Below are positions 9,288-19,329 of a stretch of 64,000 nt of DNA, in pieces. Position 1 is the first letter of the stretch, and each line of letters begins with the position of its first letter. The DNA is from Diplonema japonicum. Its lineage: Eukaryota; Euglenozoa; Diplonemea; Diplonemida; Diplonemidae. A program made the position numbers and the translations under genes. The stretch covers positions 1 to 64,000 of the forward strand of contig OZ025750.1 in NCBI GenBank assembly GCA_964019335.1, given 5' to 3'. Below the pieces are notes generated by a model. It worked only from the letters and a program-made list of their open reading frames with translations. It had not been told where the DNA came from and did no database searches.

Positions 9288-10905
9288 CTGTAAAACGAAA
9301 AACTCCCGGACGGAAAAATGTCCGAGTTTTTTTGGCGTCCGGGAATTTTTCCGTCCGGGAATTTTTTTTAGGTAAGGCCGTCAGGGGGCCTGGTCCACTA
9401 CCACCTACATACTGGCCTGGGCGTGCAAACGGCAACCGCGCGAAGAAACCCCCAGGGTTCCCTTTCTGCATCTTTGTCCTCCCTTGCTGCCCTGAGGCAA
9501 TCAGCTTGTCGAGCCTTCGTGTGGCCTACTACCTTTCTTAATAGATGCTTTACAGCTGCGTTCAACCCAATATCCATCGGTTGAACCATGTAGGTGAGCC
9601 CAGGGGGACAAAAGCAATGTGCACGTTTGCGCCTGCGAACCACTCTACGAACCCATAGGCATAGGTCGTGTGAGAGTTGTGGTCGCCGACAAGCAGCAGA
9701 ATCGGCCCGTTCGGCAAAACCATGGGAATCAATGATTTATAGCAAAAAGGAAGAAACAGCTCCGTAACCCAGATACCGAGTATCATAATTAGCCCAATGA
9801 TTGGGCGATGCCGTTAGGCTCCATTCGGTGGGCGGGTGCTTGACCGGGGCACGGATAATCCCTGCCGGTTGCGTTTCCGCTTTGCCTTTGTATTTAACCA
9901 TCCAGCCAAGGAAACAGCAGCTGTTCGGTTATAGCCCGTTTTGTCCCCCAAGCCACGGACTTTTACGACCTTAGCACCCCTTTTTGTTTTGGTTTTTAAC
10001 CCCGTATTCCAGACCAATTCCGGCCTTACTATGGGTGTCGATTATGGACCTGAATTCCATGGTGAAACAGCGTGCCTTCTCGTTGTCCTTCTCGTTTCCG
10101 GGCTTTCCGGAGGTGGCTTGCGGCTTTTGTCTTTCTTGCTGCAAAATTTTGTCAGCCTAGCCAGTGGAAAAGGACAGTGCCCCACCAAATTCGGGCTGGA
10201 TTGGCGCACAGCAGCCCTTCTGCATAGGTGCATATTTGTTGTGCTGGGATAGGCTCACCAAGCCCGTTTACCTATCGACTCAAGCAAAAACCTTTCAGCC
10301 CCCGAAGGATGCTAAATCCCGTATTGGGCGATATGCAGCTATCACGGCGTCGCGGCGGCCAGGGTGTGGTAGGGTGGAATAGCAACGTCCAGTATTTCCG
10401 TCCGGAAGAAACCGGGGGCTCTGTTGAACCTGTTGCTGCCGTCTTCTGACCGAGGCAGAGGCCGCCAAGCTGCTTTCGGGGGTTTGTACTGGCCCGGTGT
10501 GAGGAGTTTATCTCCTCCACCTCTCGGGGGTGAGCTGGCCGGGGGTGTCAGCACCAAAGTTGGGCCCCTCACAAGCCAGCTGCTCAACGTGCCTTGGGTA
10601 GTCGAACTGGTCAATCTGACGAAAGAAGTACGGGTTTTTTTTTTGAGAAGTTAAAGATCCCGTGGGTGTGGTTTGTTGGTGCATTGAAAGGGGAAGAAAA
10701 ATTCAAACTGCCACGCAGGGTGACATTTTGGCTCTGCACAAGGAATAAAGCCCTTCGAGGCAAACGTGGTGGGAGCTGCTACCCCCCTTAAGTAAAAAAA
10801 CTTCTTCCCAGAAAAACTCCCGGACGGAAAAATGTCCGAGTTTTTTTGGTGTCCGGGAGTTTTTCTGTCCGAGAATTTTTCCGTCCGACATTATTCGTTT
10901 TACAG
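9288..10905. mobile_element. Tc1/mariner-pogo-like transposon A
   Basis: The element starts CTGTAAAACGA and ends TCGTTTTACAG, flanked by TA on both sides (9286-9287 and 10906-10907), the target duplication of the Tc1/mariner superfamily. Both subterminal regions carry the same self-complementary block (actcccggacggaaaaatgt then ccgagttttttt). The minus strand has decayed DDE transposase. A second copy lies at 61869. Confidence 0.88.
9398..10017 (-). pseudogene. Pogo-like DDE transposase remnant
   Basis: Minus-strand frames give ILLLVGDHNSHTTYAYGFVE (9786-9562) and, in a shifted frame, PPGLTYMVQPMDIGLNAAVK (9643-9398). These match the DDE_1 family pattern, where an Asp-(N)-H-x-SH strand is followed by P-P-x-x-T-x-x-x-QP-x-D. 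A basic segment upstream (KTKRGAKVVKVRGLGDK, 10017-9814) is shared with element C at about 20690. The frame shift between conserved parts shows it is inactive. Confidence 0.8.
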
Positions 10906-10907
10906 TA

Positions 10908-10908
10908 G

Positions 10909-10940
<32 letters not shown>

Positions 10941-11390
10941 CTTCTTCTTTTTTTTTTTTTTTATGCTTCTTCTCCTTCCAAAAAAAAAAAAAAAAACACT
11001 CGAAGTTCGAAAAATTTGAGCTTCGCGTGTCACAGCCATCCGTTAAAAGGGAATGAGATTGCTTCAAAAGTCCTGACATCTTTTAAGTAAGGATGGTGTT
11101 ATTTCCCCCCCCTTTTGATCATGCAATATGGTACACATAAGTGCTCAGGGGGCAACTGCCACGAAAAAGAAAGAGAAAAAAAGGAATAATTTTTTCTTAA
11201 AGGTTTTATGGTTGATAAAGGGGGAGGACGCACAGAAACAAAAAACAAGAAGAAAAAAAAAAAAAGAAATATAGCTGGCGTCTTAACCTGTTAGTAGCGG
11301 TAAAAAGGCAAAACACAGCTTTCTTTTTTGTGGGGTAATCTAAAGAAAAAAAAAAAAAAGAAACGTCTTAGCTTTCTCTTTGCCGTTTGC
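10908..11390. other. Homopolymer-rich spacer
   Basis: Alternating T- and A-runs; no gene recognised. The end of this spacer (T-run at about 11393) is the 5' boundary of a truncated LINE. Confidence 0.45.
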
Positions 11391-11393
11391 TTC

Positions 11394-12075
11394 TTTTTTT
11401 GGCGGGACGCAGCCCTACAAGCGAAGAGGCAGGAGGTGTACCACACACACCAGTGGCTGGAGATCACACAAGGTCAAGAACACCCAGTACCGTCGGACAA
11501 GGACTTCGGCAAGCTACCGGCAGGGGATGTCCTACGGGAGTACACGAAGGAGGTGCTGAGGTGGATGCGGCAACTGCGCTGGTATGCAGGCAACAGGAAC
11601 ACGTCAGTGTCGACGGTGGAGCTGGCACTGGATTTCGAGAACGTGACCGGGAAGACCCTTGGAGGGAAGCTGGGGGATCTCGCAGAAGTACAGCAGAAAG
11701 CGAGGAGATTGCATGGACTGATGAAGAAGATCTGGCACACATGGGAGCTAGGGAGGGTACTGAAGAAGGTGAAAGGAAGGAGGGCCTTCCCAGCTGAGCC
11801 GAGCACAAGGGTGCACACACTACGATCCATCGGGAGGACAAAGGCGGTGATCGGATGGAACAGGAGGGCGATATTTGCATCACCGAAGACCAAGCATGAC
11901 CTAGAGGCGTTGAAAGGACAATGGGCGAGAGAACGAAGAGAAAGAGCGGCCAGGCTGGGGAGAAGGCCGGCAAGACCACCAAAGGAGGAGAAACCGCTGC
12001 TGAAAGGGGATAGGTGCAGGTAGAAGATGAGAACAAGGGGGCGTCTCACAAAGACTTCCTTTAACTCATATATAT
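11394..12075 (+). mobile_element. LINE-3 fragment a (5'-truncated, 3' end intact)
   Basis: An open frame from the T-run at about 11394 to TAG 12021-12023 encodes the last about 209 residues of a retrotransposon ORF2. The conserved C-terminal domain is readable: LRWMRQLRWY, STVELALDFENVTGKTLGG, FPAEPSTRVHTLRSIGRTKA, RRAIFASPKTKHDLEALKGQ. In the longer LINE-1 the same domain lies downstream of the reverse transcriptase and a zinc finger. The 3' end is a GC-rich piece (gatgagaacaagggggcgtc), then cctttaactcatata and a T-run. A near-identical copy lies at 55775-56312 and a bare tail at 43805. Confidence 0.82.
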
Positions 12076-12321
12076 TTTTTTTCTTTTTATCCTAAGAAAA
12101 AAAAAAACCCCCCTTCTTTTTTATATATTTTTAAAGATTCTTCCGGCTATACCAGATTAACACTTCCCTAAGGCCCACTTGCTGGTAGGTCACTGCCACG
12201 CTTTGGTGTGAAGTAATAAAGAAGAAGAAGGTGTAAACTTAAGAAGGCTGGTGGTGTAATGAAAAGCCCCTCCCCATGGTGGTGGTTACCTCGTGGGTTT
12301 TTACTTTTTCGCTTTTTTTTG

Positions 12322-12345
12322 TTCCCACTTGCAATGTCATTTCAG
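12322..12345 (+). promoter_or_regulatory. Likely trans-splice acceptor of Ubl-LRR gene 1
   Basis: A T-rich tract and cacttgcaatgtcatttcag end in AG at 12344-12345, 75 nt before the ATG. The segment ttttcgctttttttgttccc acttgcaa recurs at 14398-14425 and 55380-55400, so this leader belongs to a repeated upstream module. The rest of the leader is A-rich. Confidence 0.55.
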
Positions 12346-12419
12346 TTACCTCGTGGGGGGGGAAAAAAAAAAAAGAAAAGAAGCTCACCCGAGAAAAGAA
12401 AACAAAAAAAAAAAAAAAA

Positions 12420-13871
12420 ATGAGCATCACGGTGTTTGTAAGGACGCCTTCCGAAGTGCATGCTGTGGATATCACAGGCAGCGAGACGATGCAATGCTTG
12501 TATGACAAGGCTGCCAAGGCCACTGGTGCGGCAGGCAACGCGTTTCTGTTGAAGTACGAGGAGGTCACGCTGCAGAGAGACGACTCTAGCCAGATACAGA
12601 GCACCGACCTCATGGACGGGTGCGAGGTGACACAGTACAGGAAGAGGGAGTACCGGGCCCCTGTGGAGGACTTCGCGGACCGCAATAAGCTAACACAGAT
12701 ACTGCAATGCTTGAATGAGGACCCCGGTTTGTTCGCCATCGCTGATGTACCCAGCAAGGAGGTCCTAGTCCTCCGCACCGCCATCAACGTCCGTGAGATA
12801 TGTGTGGCAGACCCCTCGAACAAGGTGACCACAATAGGGGAGTATTTCATGAGCCCGCGCCCCGAGAACTTCCATGGACGTCCTGTTGGGTCCATCATAT
12901 CTTTCGACATCCCTGGGGCGACGGTGGCGAGTTTTTGTTTCTGCCGAAAATTGACGAACCTCAGTGCGGTGGATCTTACAGGCCTCCCGTGCCTGACTAC
13001 AGTGGCAAGCGACTTTCTTACCGACTGTCCTCAACTCACATCGGTCTACCTGCCACCTTCGCTCAAGGAGATCGGCGAGAATTTCCTGTCTCACAACCCT
13101 CTGTTGAAATATGTCGATCTCACCCCTCTTAGTAACGTGGTGCATATTGGGAGCGGCTTTTTGTCTCACACAGGGCTCACCACTGTTGATTTAAGCCCTT
13201 TGTCGGGGGTGCTGTCTAGGAAGGTAAGCATGAACTTCCTTTCACATTGCGGTTCGTTGTCGGCGGTCGATCTCTCCCCTCTCAAAGGGGTGGTGACTAT
13301 CGGGGACAGGTTTCTTTCCGAGGCGGGTGTCACCTCACTGGACCTTTCCCCTCTGGATGGCGTTAGGTCGATCGGCGACTTCTTTCTTTCAGGCACCAAG
13401 ATCTCATCGTTGGACCTGGCGCCGTTGTCTGCCATACGGCACAGATCGCTGGATGGCACCTTGTCCATGAGGGTCGGAAACAATTTCCTTTCAAACTGCG
13501 GGTTGTTGACACACCTCGACCTCGCCCCGCTGAAGGGAGTAGTGGCTGTCGGTGACCAGTTCTTGGCGAAAACAGGGATTTCTTCTCTAGACATCACTGG
13601 TCTCCAAGGCGTCCTGTCAATCGGAAAGAATTTCCTTGCAGGAACTGGCATCATTTCCATTGACCTGAGTCCACTGTCAGGCACGAAGTCCATCGGTGGA
13701 AGCTTTCTGGCAGGCACACCCATTACCTCCATTAATGTTAACCCCTTGCAGCATCTGGACAGTGTTGGTGCTGATTTTCTGAAGGGGTGTGACTCTCTTG
13801 GAGCGGTCGACCTTTCGCCTCTTCGGGGCGTGAGAAAGGAGGGGCGGCCGAAGACGTGCTGTATTGCATAA
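12420..13871 (+). CDS. Ubiquitin-like + leucine-rich-repeat protein 1
   Basis: A 483-residue protein. Residues 1-75 read as a ubiquitin fold: MSITVFVRTPSEVHAVDITG then SETMQCLYDKAA, with the spacing of ubiquitin's MQIFVKTL...TIENVKAKI. A linker of about 75 residues follows. From about 150 to the end there are BspA-type (LRR_5) repeats, each with a core like LSAVDLSPLKGVVTIGDRFL. This gene's repeats are diverged from each other, unlike those of the other LRR genes here. The protein ends KTCCIA, where CCIA fits a CAAX prenylation box, so attachment to a membrane is possible. No signal peptide, so likely cytosolic. The start is the ATG directly after a 20-A run; the same MSITVFVK start occurs in the gene at 45087. 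Function is unknown; LRR and Ubl suggest a binding or adaptor role. Confidence 0.88.
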   Translation: MSITVFVRTPSEVHAVDITGSETMQCLYDKAAKATGAAGNAFLLKYEEVTLQRDDSSQIQSTDLMDGCEVTQYRKREYRAPVEDFADRNKLTQILQCLNEDPGLFAIADVPSKEVLVLRTAINVREICVADPSNKVTTIGEYFMSPRPENFHGRPVGSIISFDIPGATVASFCFCRKLTNLSAVDLTGLPCLTTVASDFLTDCPQLTSVYLPPSLKEIGENFLSHNPLLKYVDLTPLSNVVHIGSGFLSHTGLTTVDLSPLSGVLSRKVSMNFLSHCGSLSAVDLSPLKGVVTIGDRFLSEAGVTSLDLSPLDGVRSIGDFFLSGTKISSLDLAPLSAIRHRSLDGTLSMRVGNNFLSNCGLLTHLDLAPLKGVVAVGDQFLAKTGISSLDITGLQGVLSIGKNFLAGTGIISIDLSPLSGTKSIGGSFLAGTPITSINVNPLQHLDSVGADFLKGCDSLGAVDLSPLRGVRKEGRPKTCCIA

Positions 13872-14127
13872 GTGGTTAAGGAAAGAAGAAAAAGAAATGA
13901 TCCCTTCGTAAATAAAGAAAAAAGAAAAGATGCTGTTGTTTAGGTACCAGGAGTGGTGCCACGTGCACTAAATGCTAAAGAAGACTGACATACTTATTTT
14001 ATTTTGACACTCTTTTTTTATTTATTTTTGGATGGCGAGGAGCTACACGGGATCTTGCCAAGGGAACGAATTACCGACAAGCCCACCGACTAACCCCACC
14101 GACTGGCCGTCTACTTTCATTTTCCTA
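13872..14127. other. 3' flank of Ubl-LRR gene 1
   Basis: A-rich then T-rich spacer without recognisable features. Confidence 0.4.
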
Positions 14128-14430
14128 CATGTTTTTCGGTCCCGGGTATGACGTTAAACTGCGTCCGCCAACGCGTCTGAACCAGCACTTCCTGGCGACC
14201 AGGCCGTCTTTTTTTCTCTTTTCTTTTTCCGCTTCGTTCTGTTATTTTCATATTCTTTCCGGCTATAGACTGATACGGGCCTATTCCTGGTACGTGGGAG
14301 GCTCCTCTTGAGGATGTCAGTCACCTTTATTCTTTTTTATTCGACTCTCTGTTTTCGTATGCAGTATTTATCCTTCTTCACTTGTTTTTTTTATACTTTT
14401 TCGCTTTTTATTCCCACTTGCAAATATAAA
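14128..14430 (+). repeat. Upstream-module repeat, copy 1
   Basis: About 300 bp (cccgggtatgacgttaaact gcgtccgcc... through tgatacgggcc, ggtacgtgggaggctcctct, gttttcgtatgcagtattta) matches 41646-41925 with small gaps. The part gttttcgtatgcagtattta also occurs at 55322-55341. It contains polypyrimidine-AG signals and ends with the leader-like sequence found before the gene at 12420, so it may be a promoter/leader module without its gene, or an unrecognised element. Confidence 0.65.
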
Positions 14431-14639
14431 CAAATGAAGTGTAATCAAATAAAAAAGAAAGGAAAAAAAAAAAAAAAAAAAAAAAAACGTGCGTGGCATA
14501 AGTGGTTATTTCCCCCAATGGCCTAGAAAACGATCCGGCGTCCACTCTGTCCAAACGTTGAATCCCTGCATTAAAGAAAACTAACCGACACTCTTTGTTT
14601 CCAGGTGTCATCACCGGTAGCGCCCGAGTGGAAGATCAT

Positions 14640-14870
14640 AAAGCAGACGCTCAGGGTGACGAACAGGCAGCAAACTGCACGAGCGCAGAATCTTGGTTAC
14701 CCGGGACGCACCGGCTGGGGTTGAGCTGCACGCATTAAGGACACGACGCGGAACGCAGAAGAAGCTACAACTCGGCCGCGGTGCGCCCCCTGTAATCAAG
14801 TAGACAGTTCTTGTGCAGGGCGCCGCCAACACCGGCCTCCTTTAACTCATATATTTTTTTTCTCCGTGTT
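14640..14870 (+). mobile_element. 3' end fragment of a LINE-like element (family 5)
   Basis: The stretch aactgcacgagcgcagaatc ttgg... to gcgccccctgtaatcaagtagaca matches 21628-21722, and the end (cgccaacaccggcctccttt aactcatat, then T-run) has the same 3' terminal motif as LINE-3. No long frame remains. Confidence 0.5.
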
Positions 14871-15099
14871 GTAGGTAAGTGGGATACCATCCTTAACCAA
14901 CAAAACAAGAAGGGGGGAAAAAAAAAAATAAAGAAAAAGAGAATATGAGCTTGTCCGGAAAAAAATGTCAACAAATGACCCTCTTTTGCAACGGAAAATC
15001 CTCGGAAAATTTCTAAGTAGAAAAGTAGTCCGACACCACTTTGTGTGCAGAATTGCGGTCTAAGTGTGTTAACTCCACTTCCCCCATCACGCTCTTAAC

Positions 15100-16667
15100 A
15101 TGGACCCCCATCAACTGGTCCAGAGAGCCCAGAGCCTGCTCGCAGGCGAACTTTCCGAGGAGAACAGAAGCCTCGTCCTGACCACCCTAGGCTGCATCCT
15201 GCAGCTGGTCGAGATGGCACAGAAGTCCTCACCCCAGCAGCCCACTCCGCTACAGGCCCAAGTTCAACAACAGCAATACCAAAATTCCTCACCACAACCC
15301 CAACAATCGTACACGCAACAGCCGCCACTCAAGCAACAGCAACAGGTTCAGCAGCAACAATATCAACAGCCTAAAGGACAACCTCACAAGCAGCAAGGCA
15401 AGAATAGTCAGCAGCAACAACCCACCACCAAGACGAACGAGAAGAGGACCCCGCCAAGGAAGGCTTCAAGAGGTAACACCAAGTCCTACCTTGGAGCCGC
15501 CACCAACTGGATGAGCAGACCAGGCCCCGCCAAACCCCCCTTAGCCCTGATCCAGCAGCACTGGGGAGATATGCAGATACACAACGCGCTCCCGGACAAA
15601 CTCACGACAGGAATATATTTTAATCCCGCAGACCCTGTCCAACTCTCCGCACGCCTCAAGGCCCTCGGCCTGACTTTCAGAATCATCAGCACCCGACCAT
15701 TCTCTGGTGGAACCGAGTCCGACTCCCCAACCTCGAGGGGCATTATGAAAACCTGGGTCCTGGGGGACGAAGTACTACCGCAAGCCATGGACGCCCCTCC
15801 CAAGGACAGCAAAGGGACCGTTATTCTCAAGGCAGTGATTGCAAAGGACCATTGCTCAGCTGCACAGTGGAAGCGAACAGCGGACGGCAATGCCATTAAA
15901 AGAATGACACTTCTAGCGGCGCGAGACAAGGAGGGTCCCTTCAAGGTAACCCCGCAAAACGTCTTCAGGATCAACCGCTCGACCGAGAACAACACCGCCT
16001 CTGCCCTGGCGGGTGGACCCTGAGCACGCGATTAGACTGCTGGTCGCATCGGGAGACCAATGTGTATTCTGGACACACGCGTTCGCTGCAGACAGACTGG
16101 AGGTCATCCAGTTGAAGAAGGGGATCAAGGCGGCCGATGTCCCCACAGCATCAATAGGCACCTACGCCGATCGGACTGGCCCTAATGCTACCGAGAGGAG
16201 CAGTCCGCAGCGAGGTACTGGCAAGGGTCAACCTCCCGGCGCGGAAGGCTGGGGACAAATATATCCTGGAAGGGTGCCTCAGCTGGGAACACCCGTGTGA
16301 CTTGATGAACGACCTCGCAGGATGTGGATGGTCCATTAGCCACTTGGACAGACTAGAAGGTTCGAGATGGCTCGTTCGGGCCACCACCCCTCCCACTGCC
16401 AGGCTTATTGCGAGGGGGGAAAAACTTCATTCCCTGACGATTAGGGACTGGACTCGTGAAGATGCACCAAACAAGAACGAAAGAAGCTTCCGGGGGAAAC
16501 AGCATAGGGTGAAACTGTCGGAGGCAGAATTCCCTCAAGGGCGGCGCAGGAGAAAGCACAGGCGGAGGCTGCCAGGGCCGAGAGCTCACGGAAGAGGGGA
16601 GAATCGGAGACCCACGCACAGACGTCGCCGAGCCCCAAGAATCAAAAGATCTGACAGGAGGGTCTGA
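15100..16667 (+). pseudogene. LINE-2 ORF1 (frame-shifted)
   Basis: The ATG at 15100 opens 307 codons: an N-terminal helical part, a Gln-rich stretch of about 70 residues (about 50-120), the motif KSYLGAAT that LINE-1 ORF1 also has (KSYLGAVT), and a folded-looking region to 16020. Frame shifts at about 16020 and 16190 lead to a continuation with a very basic C-terminus (RRRRKHRRRLPGPR) ending at TGA 16665-16667. ORF1 proteins of LINEs usually bind element RNA; the basic tail fits that. No zinc knuckle was seen in this copy. Confidence 0.7.
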
Positions 16668-16822
16668 GGCATCTCGGGGAAATTCTATCCCTCCCCGTCA
16701 TCATCATTATTAGTCTATCAATCATTGACCTCCTAACCTTTTCGGCCACACCACGCCCCTTTGCCCCTCTCTCCTGCGACTGGTCCGGCTCCCCGACCGA
16801 GAACAATAATCTGATCTACTCG

Positions 16823-17335
16823 TTGGCAATAATCCACCTCCCGCGGGCGCATTTCCTCATTATGAAAAGGTCGAAGCGGTCCATTGCGCGAGAAGCGAGG
16901 AAACGGCTCATGACACACGGTGACGTCCACCCTAATCCGGGGCCCGAGAAGGGGAAAAAGGAAATCACTATTATCTCTGTGAACGTGACGAACCTCCTAA
17001 ATCAGCTGAACAGGGTCAAACTACAGGAGTTTGACGTGATTTGCCTGCAAGAGACCGCCCTTACGCAAGCGGGGCAATGGATGATGGACAAGGAAGCGAA
17101 GCAAGACGTTTTCCTAAAAGAACACCGTCTCTTTTGGGGACCCCCACAACAGGGGAAGGTGTCAAAAGGTGCAGCACGTTCCGGTCATTGTGACAGGAGA
17201 CTTCAACACTACGATAATGGACTCCCCGGTCCTCTCGTACGCCCTCTCTCAACATTGGACAGACGCTTCGAACAAGATATCGCGCCTACATGGAACACTA
17301 GCATGCCAATCAGAAGGCGGCTGAGGCACTTCTGA
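16823..17335 (+). pseudogene. LINE-2 ORF2 start: 2A-like motif and endonuclease fragment
   Basis: The frame encodes a basic leader, then HGDVHPNPGP (DVHPNPGP at 16922-16945), then the start of an apurinic-type endonuclease: ITIISVNVTNLLNQL and DVICLQETALTQ, where E is the catalytic Glu. After about 17170 the frame is lost by an internal deletion; GDFNTTIMDS is readable in another frame at 17200. The 2A-like motif matches the D-V/I-x-x-NPGP core known to cause ribosome skipping, and its place before the endonuclease is the same as in trypanosome L1Tc. No ATG is required if translation reads in from ORF1. Confidence 0.75.
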
Positions 17336-17940
17336 TTCATTCAGAATCCCGAGATCCCATCCCAGATCCCCAATCCTATTTCTCGCAGAAACAGAGAACA
17401 CCACCAACCCCCCCACTACAGCAGCCGACGAGACAGATGCAGCAGTGAAAATAAAAACCCCCCTGAACAAGTTTTCCCCCACCCCTATAACGTGATAAAA
17501 AAAAAAAAAAAAAAAAAAAAAAAGTGTAAAGTGCCAAACAACCAGCAAAGCTTGTGGATGAGAACACCAGTACGGTCATGAGTACCCGGGCAACCGGGTG
17601 AGCGTCTCGAGACACTTCCAACCCACCTAGTGGGTGCGGCCTTAGCAAGTCGAAAAGGAAGTGGAATTTAAAAAAAAAAAAAAAAAAAAGCCCCTCCCAC
17701 CTTCGTAACTGCAACAGCGAAGACCAGGCCAGACTACATCTCGATGAACAAGACAGCAGCGATGGCGCTGATCGACTGCCAGACTCTGGACATTGGCGTA
17801 CCCTCACACCTGCCTGTTGAGGTCCTTCGAAGATTTTGACAAAAACCGATCCGGGACTTTGGGTCAGGATCATTTATATCTCAGGCGTCCTGCCACATAC
17901 CGCGGGTACCCTTAAATAAAAAAAGAAAAATGTCTCTTTT

Positions 17941-17991
17941 TTAACTTTTCTTTTTTTTTATATTTCCTTGTAAGATCACTTTCAAAAACAG
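17941..17991 (+). promoter_or_regulatory. Likely trans-splice acceptor of Ubl-LRR gene 2
   Basis: A T-rich tract followed by ttgtaagatcactttcaaaa acag ends in AG at 17990-17991, 41 nt before the ATG. The leader is purine-rich and ends in A-runs. Confidence 0.5.
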
Positions 17992-18031
17992 GCTTGAGAG
18001 GAAGAGAACAGAAAACACAACAAAAAAAAAA

Positions 18032-19186
18032 ATGAACGATATGACAGTGTTCGTGAAGACGGAAGGCGGGGTCCACAATGTGGAAGTGTCGGGGAAGGAG
18101 ACGGTGGGGAACCTGTACAAGAAGGCGGGGTGTGCTGCTGGTTTACTCGAAGGCAAGTTCAAACTGGTTTTGGAAGGGGAAGTCCTGGACAAGAACGGCG
18201 GTAAAGAGCTTCAGGAGCTTGGGCTCGTGGAGGGCTCCGTGGTCCATGTGGAGGCGAAGATGAGAACAGTTCGTCTGGAGGAGCTGAAGGACGAGAATTC
18301 AGAAGTACTTTCGGAGCTTGAGGGTCTTGTGTCAGCTGACCCTGAGCTGGTTCTGGTGGTGGAGGTGGGGGACTCGCCAGATGTCGGGGACTTGTTCATG
18401 AAATGGACAAACCTTCCTTCTGCTCTTCGGTTCCTCGTTGTCACCGACTCCACAGGCTGTGTTACAAGTATAGACGAAACTTTTCTTCAATATTGCAACA
18501 ACCTGAGATCTGTCGATCTCATCCTCCCCAATGTTTCTACCATTCAATGCGATATCTTAAAGAGCTGCTTCTCACTGGTATTCGTCGACTTGAGTTCGAT
18601 GACCAAAATAGCTTCCATTGATGATTCCTTCCTGTCAAGGTGCCACAAACTAGAAACCATCAACTTGAATGCGATGACCAATCTTAATTCTATTGGTGAT
18701 GATTTCTTGTCTGGGTGCATCAATTTAAGAACCATCAACTTGAATGCGATGACCAATGTTAATTCTATTGGTTCTCACTTCTTGTATGGTTGTGAAAACC
18801 TTGAAACCATCAATTTGAGTTCGATGACCAATCTTAATTCTATTGGTGCTGAATTCTTGAATGGTTGCAAGAAACTAAAAACCATCAACCTAAATGCGAT
18901 GACCAATCTTTCTTCCGTTGGGAGTGGCTTCTTGTTTAGTTGCAAGAAACTAGAAACCATCGACTTGAGTTCAGCAACCAATCTCTTTTCTATTGGTTCT
19001 TACTTTTTAGATGGCTGCGAAAATGTAGCTGCCATCTACCTGAGTTCGACCAATATTTCTTCCATTGGTTCTCACTTCTTGTCAGGGTGCGAAAAACTTG
19101 AAACCATCGTTTTGAGGGGAGGGGGTGATAATTTTAACAGTCTCTTAAAGGCACAGATACCAACGGGGGTAACAATACAGAAATAA
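18032..19186 (+). CDS. Ubiquitin-like + leucine-rich-repeat protein 2
   Basis: A 384-residue protein. Residues 1-75 form a ubiquitin-like domain (MTVFVKTEGGVHNVEVSGKE then TVGNLYKKAG, LVLEGEVLD, VEGSVVHVEAK). A linker of about 65 residues (LEELKDENSEVLSELEGLVS, ADPELVLVVEVGDS) is shared with the gene at 45087. From about 140 on there are nine or so LRR_5 repeats of the form LETINLNAMTNLNSIGDDFL + SGC, each about 24 residues. The repeats alternate NAM and SSM versions, so nearby units have been duplicated. No signal peptide or membrane helix. Stop TAA. Role unknown; probably an intracellular recognition or scaffold protein. Confidence 0.9.
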   Translation: MNDMTVFVKTEGGVHNVEVSGKETVGNLYKKAGCAAGLLEGKFKLVLEGEVLDKNGGKELQELGLVEGSVVHVEAKMRTVRLEELKDENSEVLSELEGLVSADPELVLVVEVGDSPDVGDLFMKWTNLPSALRFLVVTDSTGCVTSIDETFLQYCNNLRSVDLILPNVSTIQCDILKSCFSLVFVDLSSMTKIASIDDSFLSRCHKLETINLNAMTNLNSIGDDFLSGCINLRTINLNAMTNVNSIGSHFLYGCENLETINLSSMTNLNSIGAEFLNGCKKLKTINLNAMTNLSSVGSGFLFSCKKLETIDLSSATNLFSIGSYFLDGCENVAAIYLSSTNISSIGSHFLSGCEKLETIVLRGGGDNFNSLLKAQIPTGVTIQK

Positions 19187-19329
19187 AAAAAAAAAGAAGA
19201 AATCTTAGTACTTTAGCAAGGGCAGCCTTAGCTCTTTTCTACTAGTATTAGCGACACCTCACAAGTAACAAAAAAAAAAAAAGATTTCATTTCGCCTTCT
19301 TTTTCATGGTTTAAGGTTTATTAAAATCG

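Larger units (their letters stand above)
14941..17917 (+). mobile_element. LINE-2 copy a, internally deleted and interrupted
   Basis: A 5' leader (14941-15099), ORF1 (15100 on), the ORF2 start with a 2A-like motif (16922-16945) and part of the endonuclease are present. Between about 17160 and 17200 a segment is missing relative to the copy at 33560-33840. About 390 bp (17300-17690) is foreign, including the module shared with 2355 and two long A-runs. LINE-2 endonuclease sequence resumes at about 17694 (gaccaggccagactacatc) and jumps to the 3' end (ggcgtcctgccacatacc, 17882). The reverse transcriptase is absent. Confidence 0.8.

Noticed and set aside
11464-12049. Two long minus-strand frames
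   Set aside because: They are shadows of the conserved LINE-3 C-terminal domain; the same shadows recur at every LINE-3 copy.
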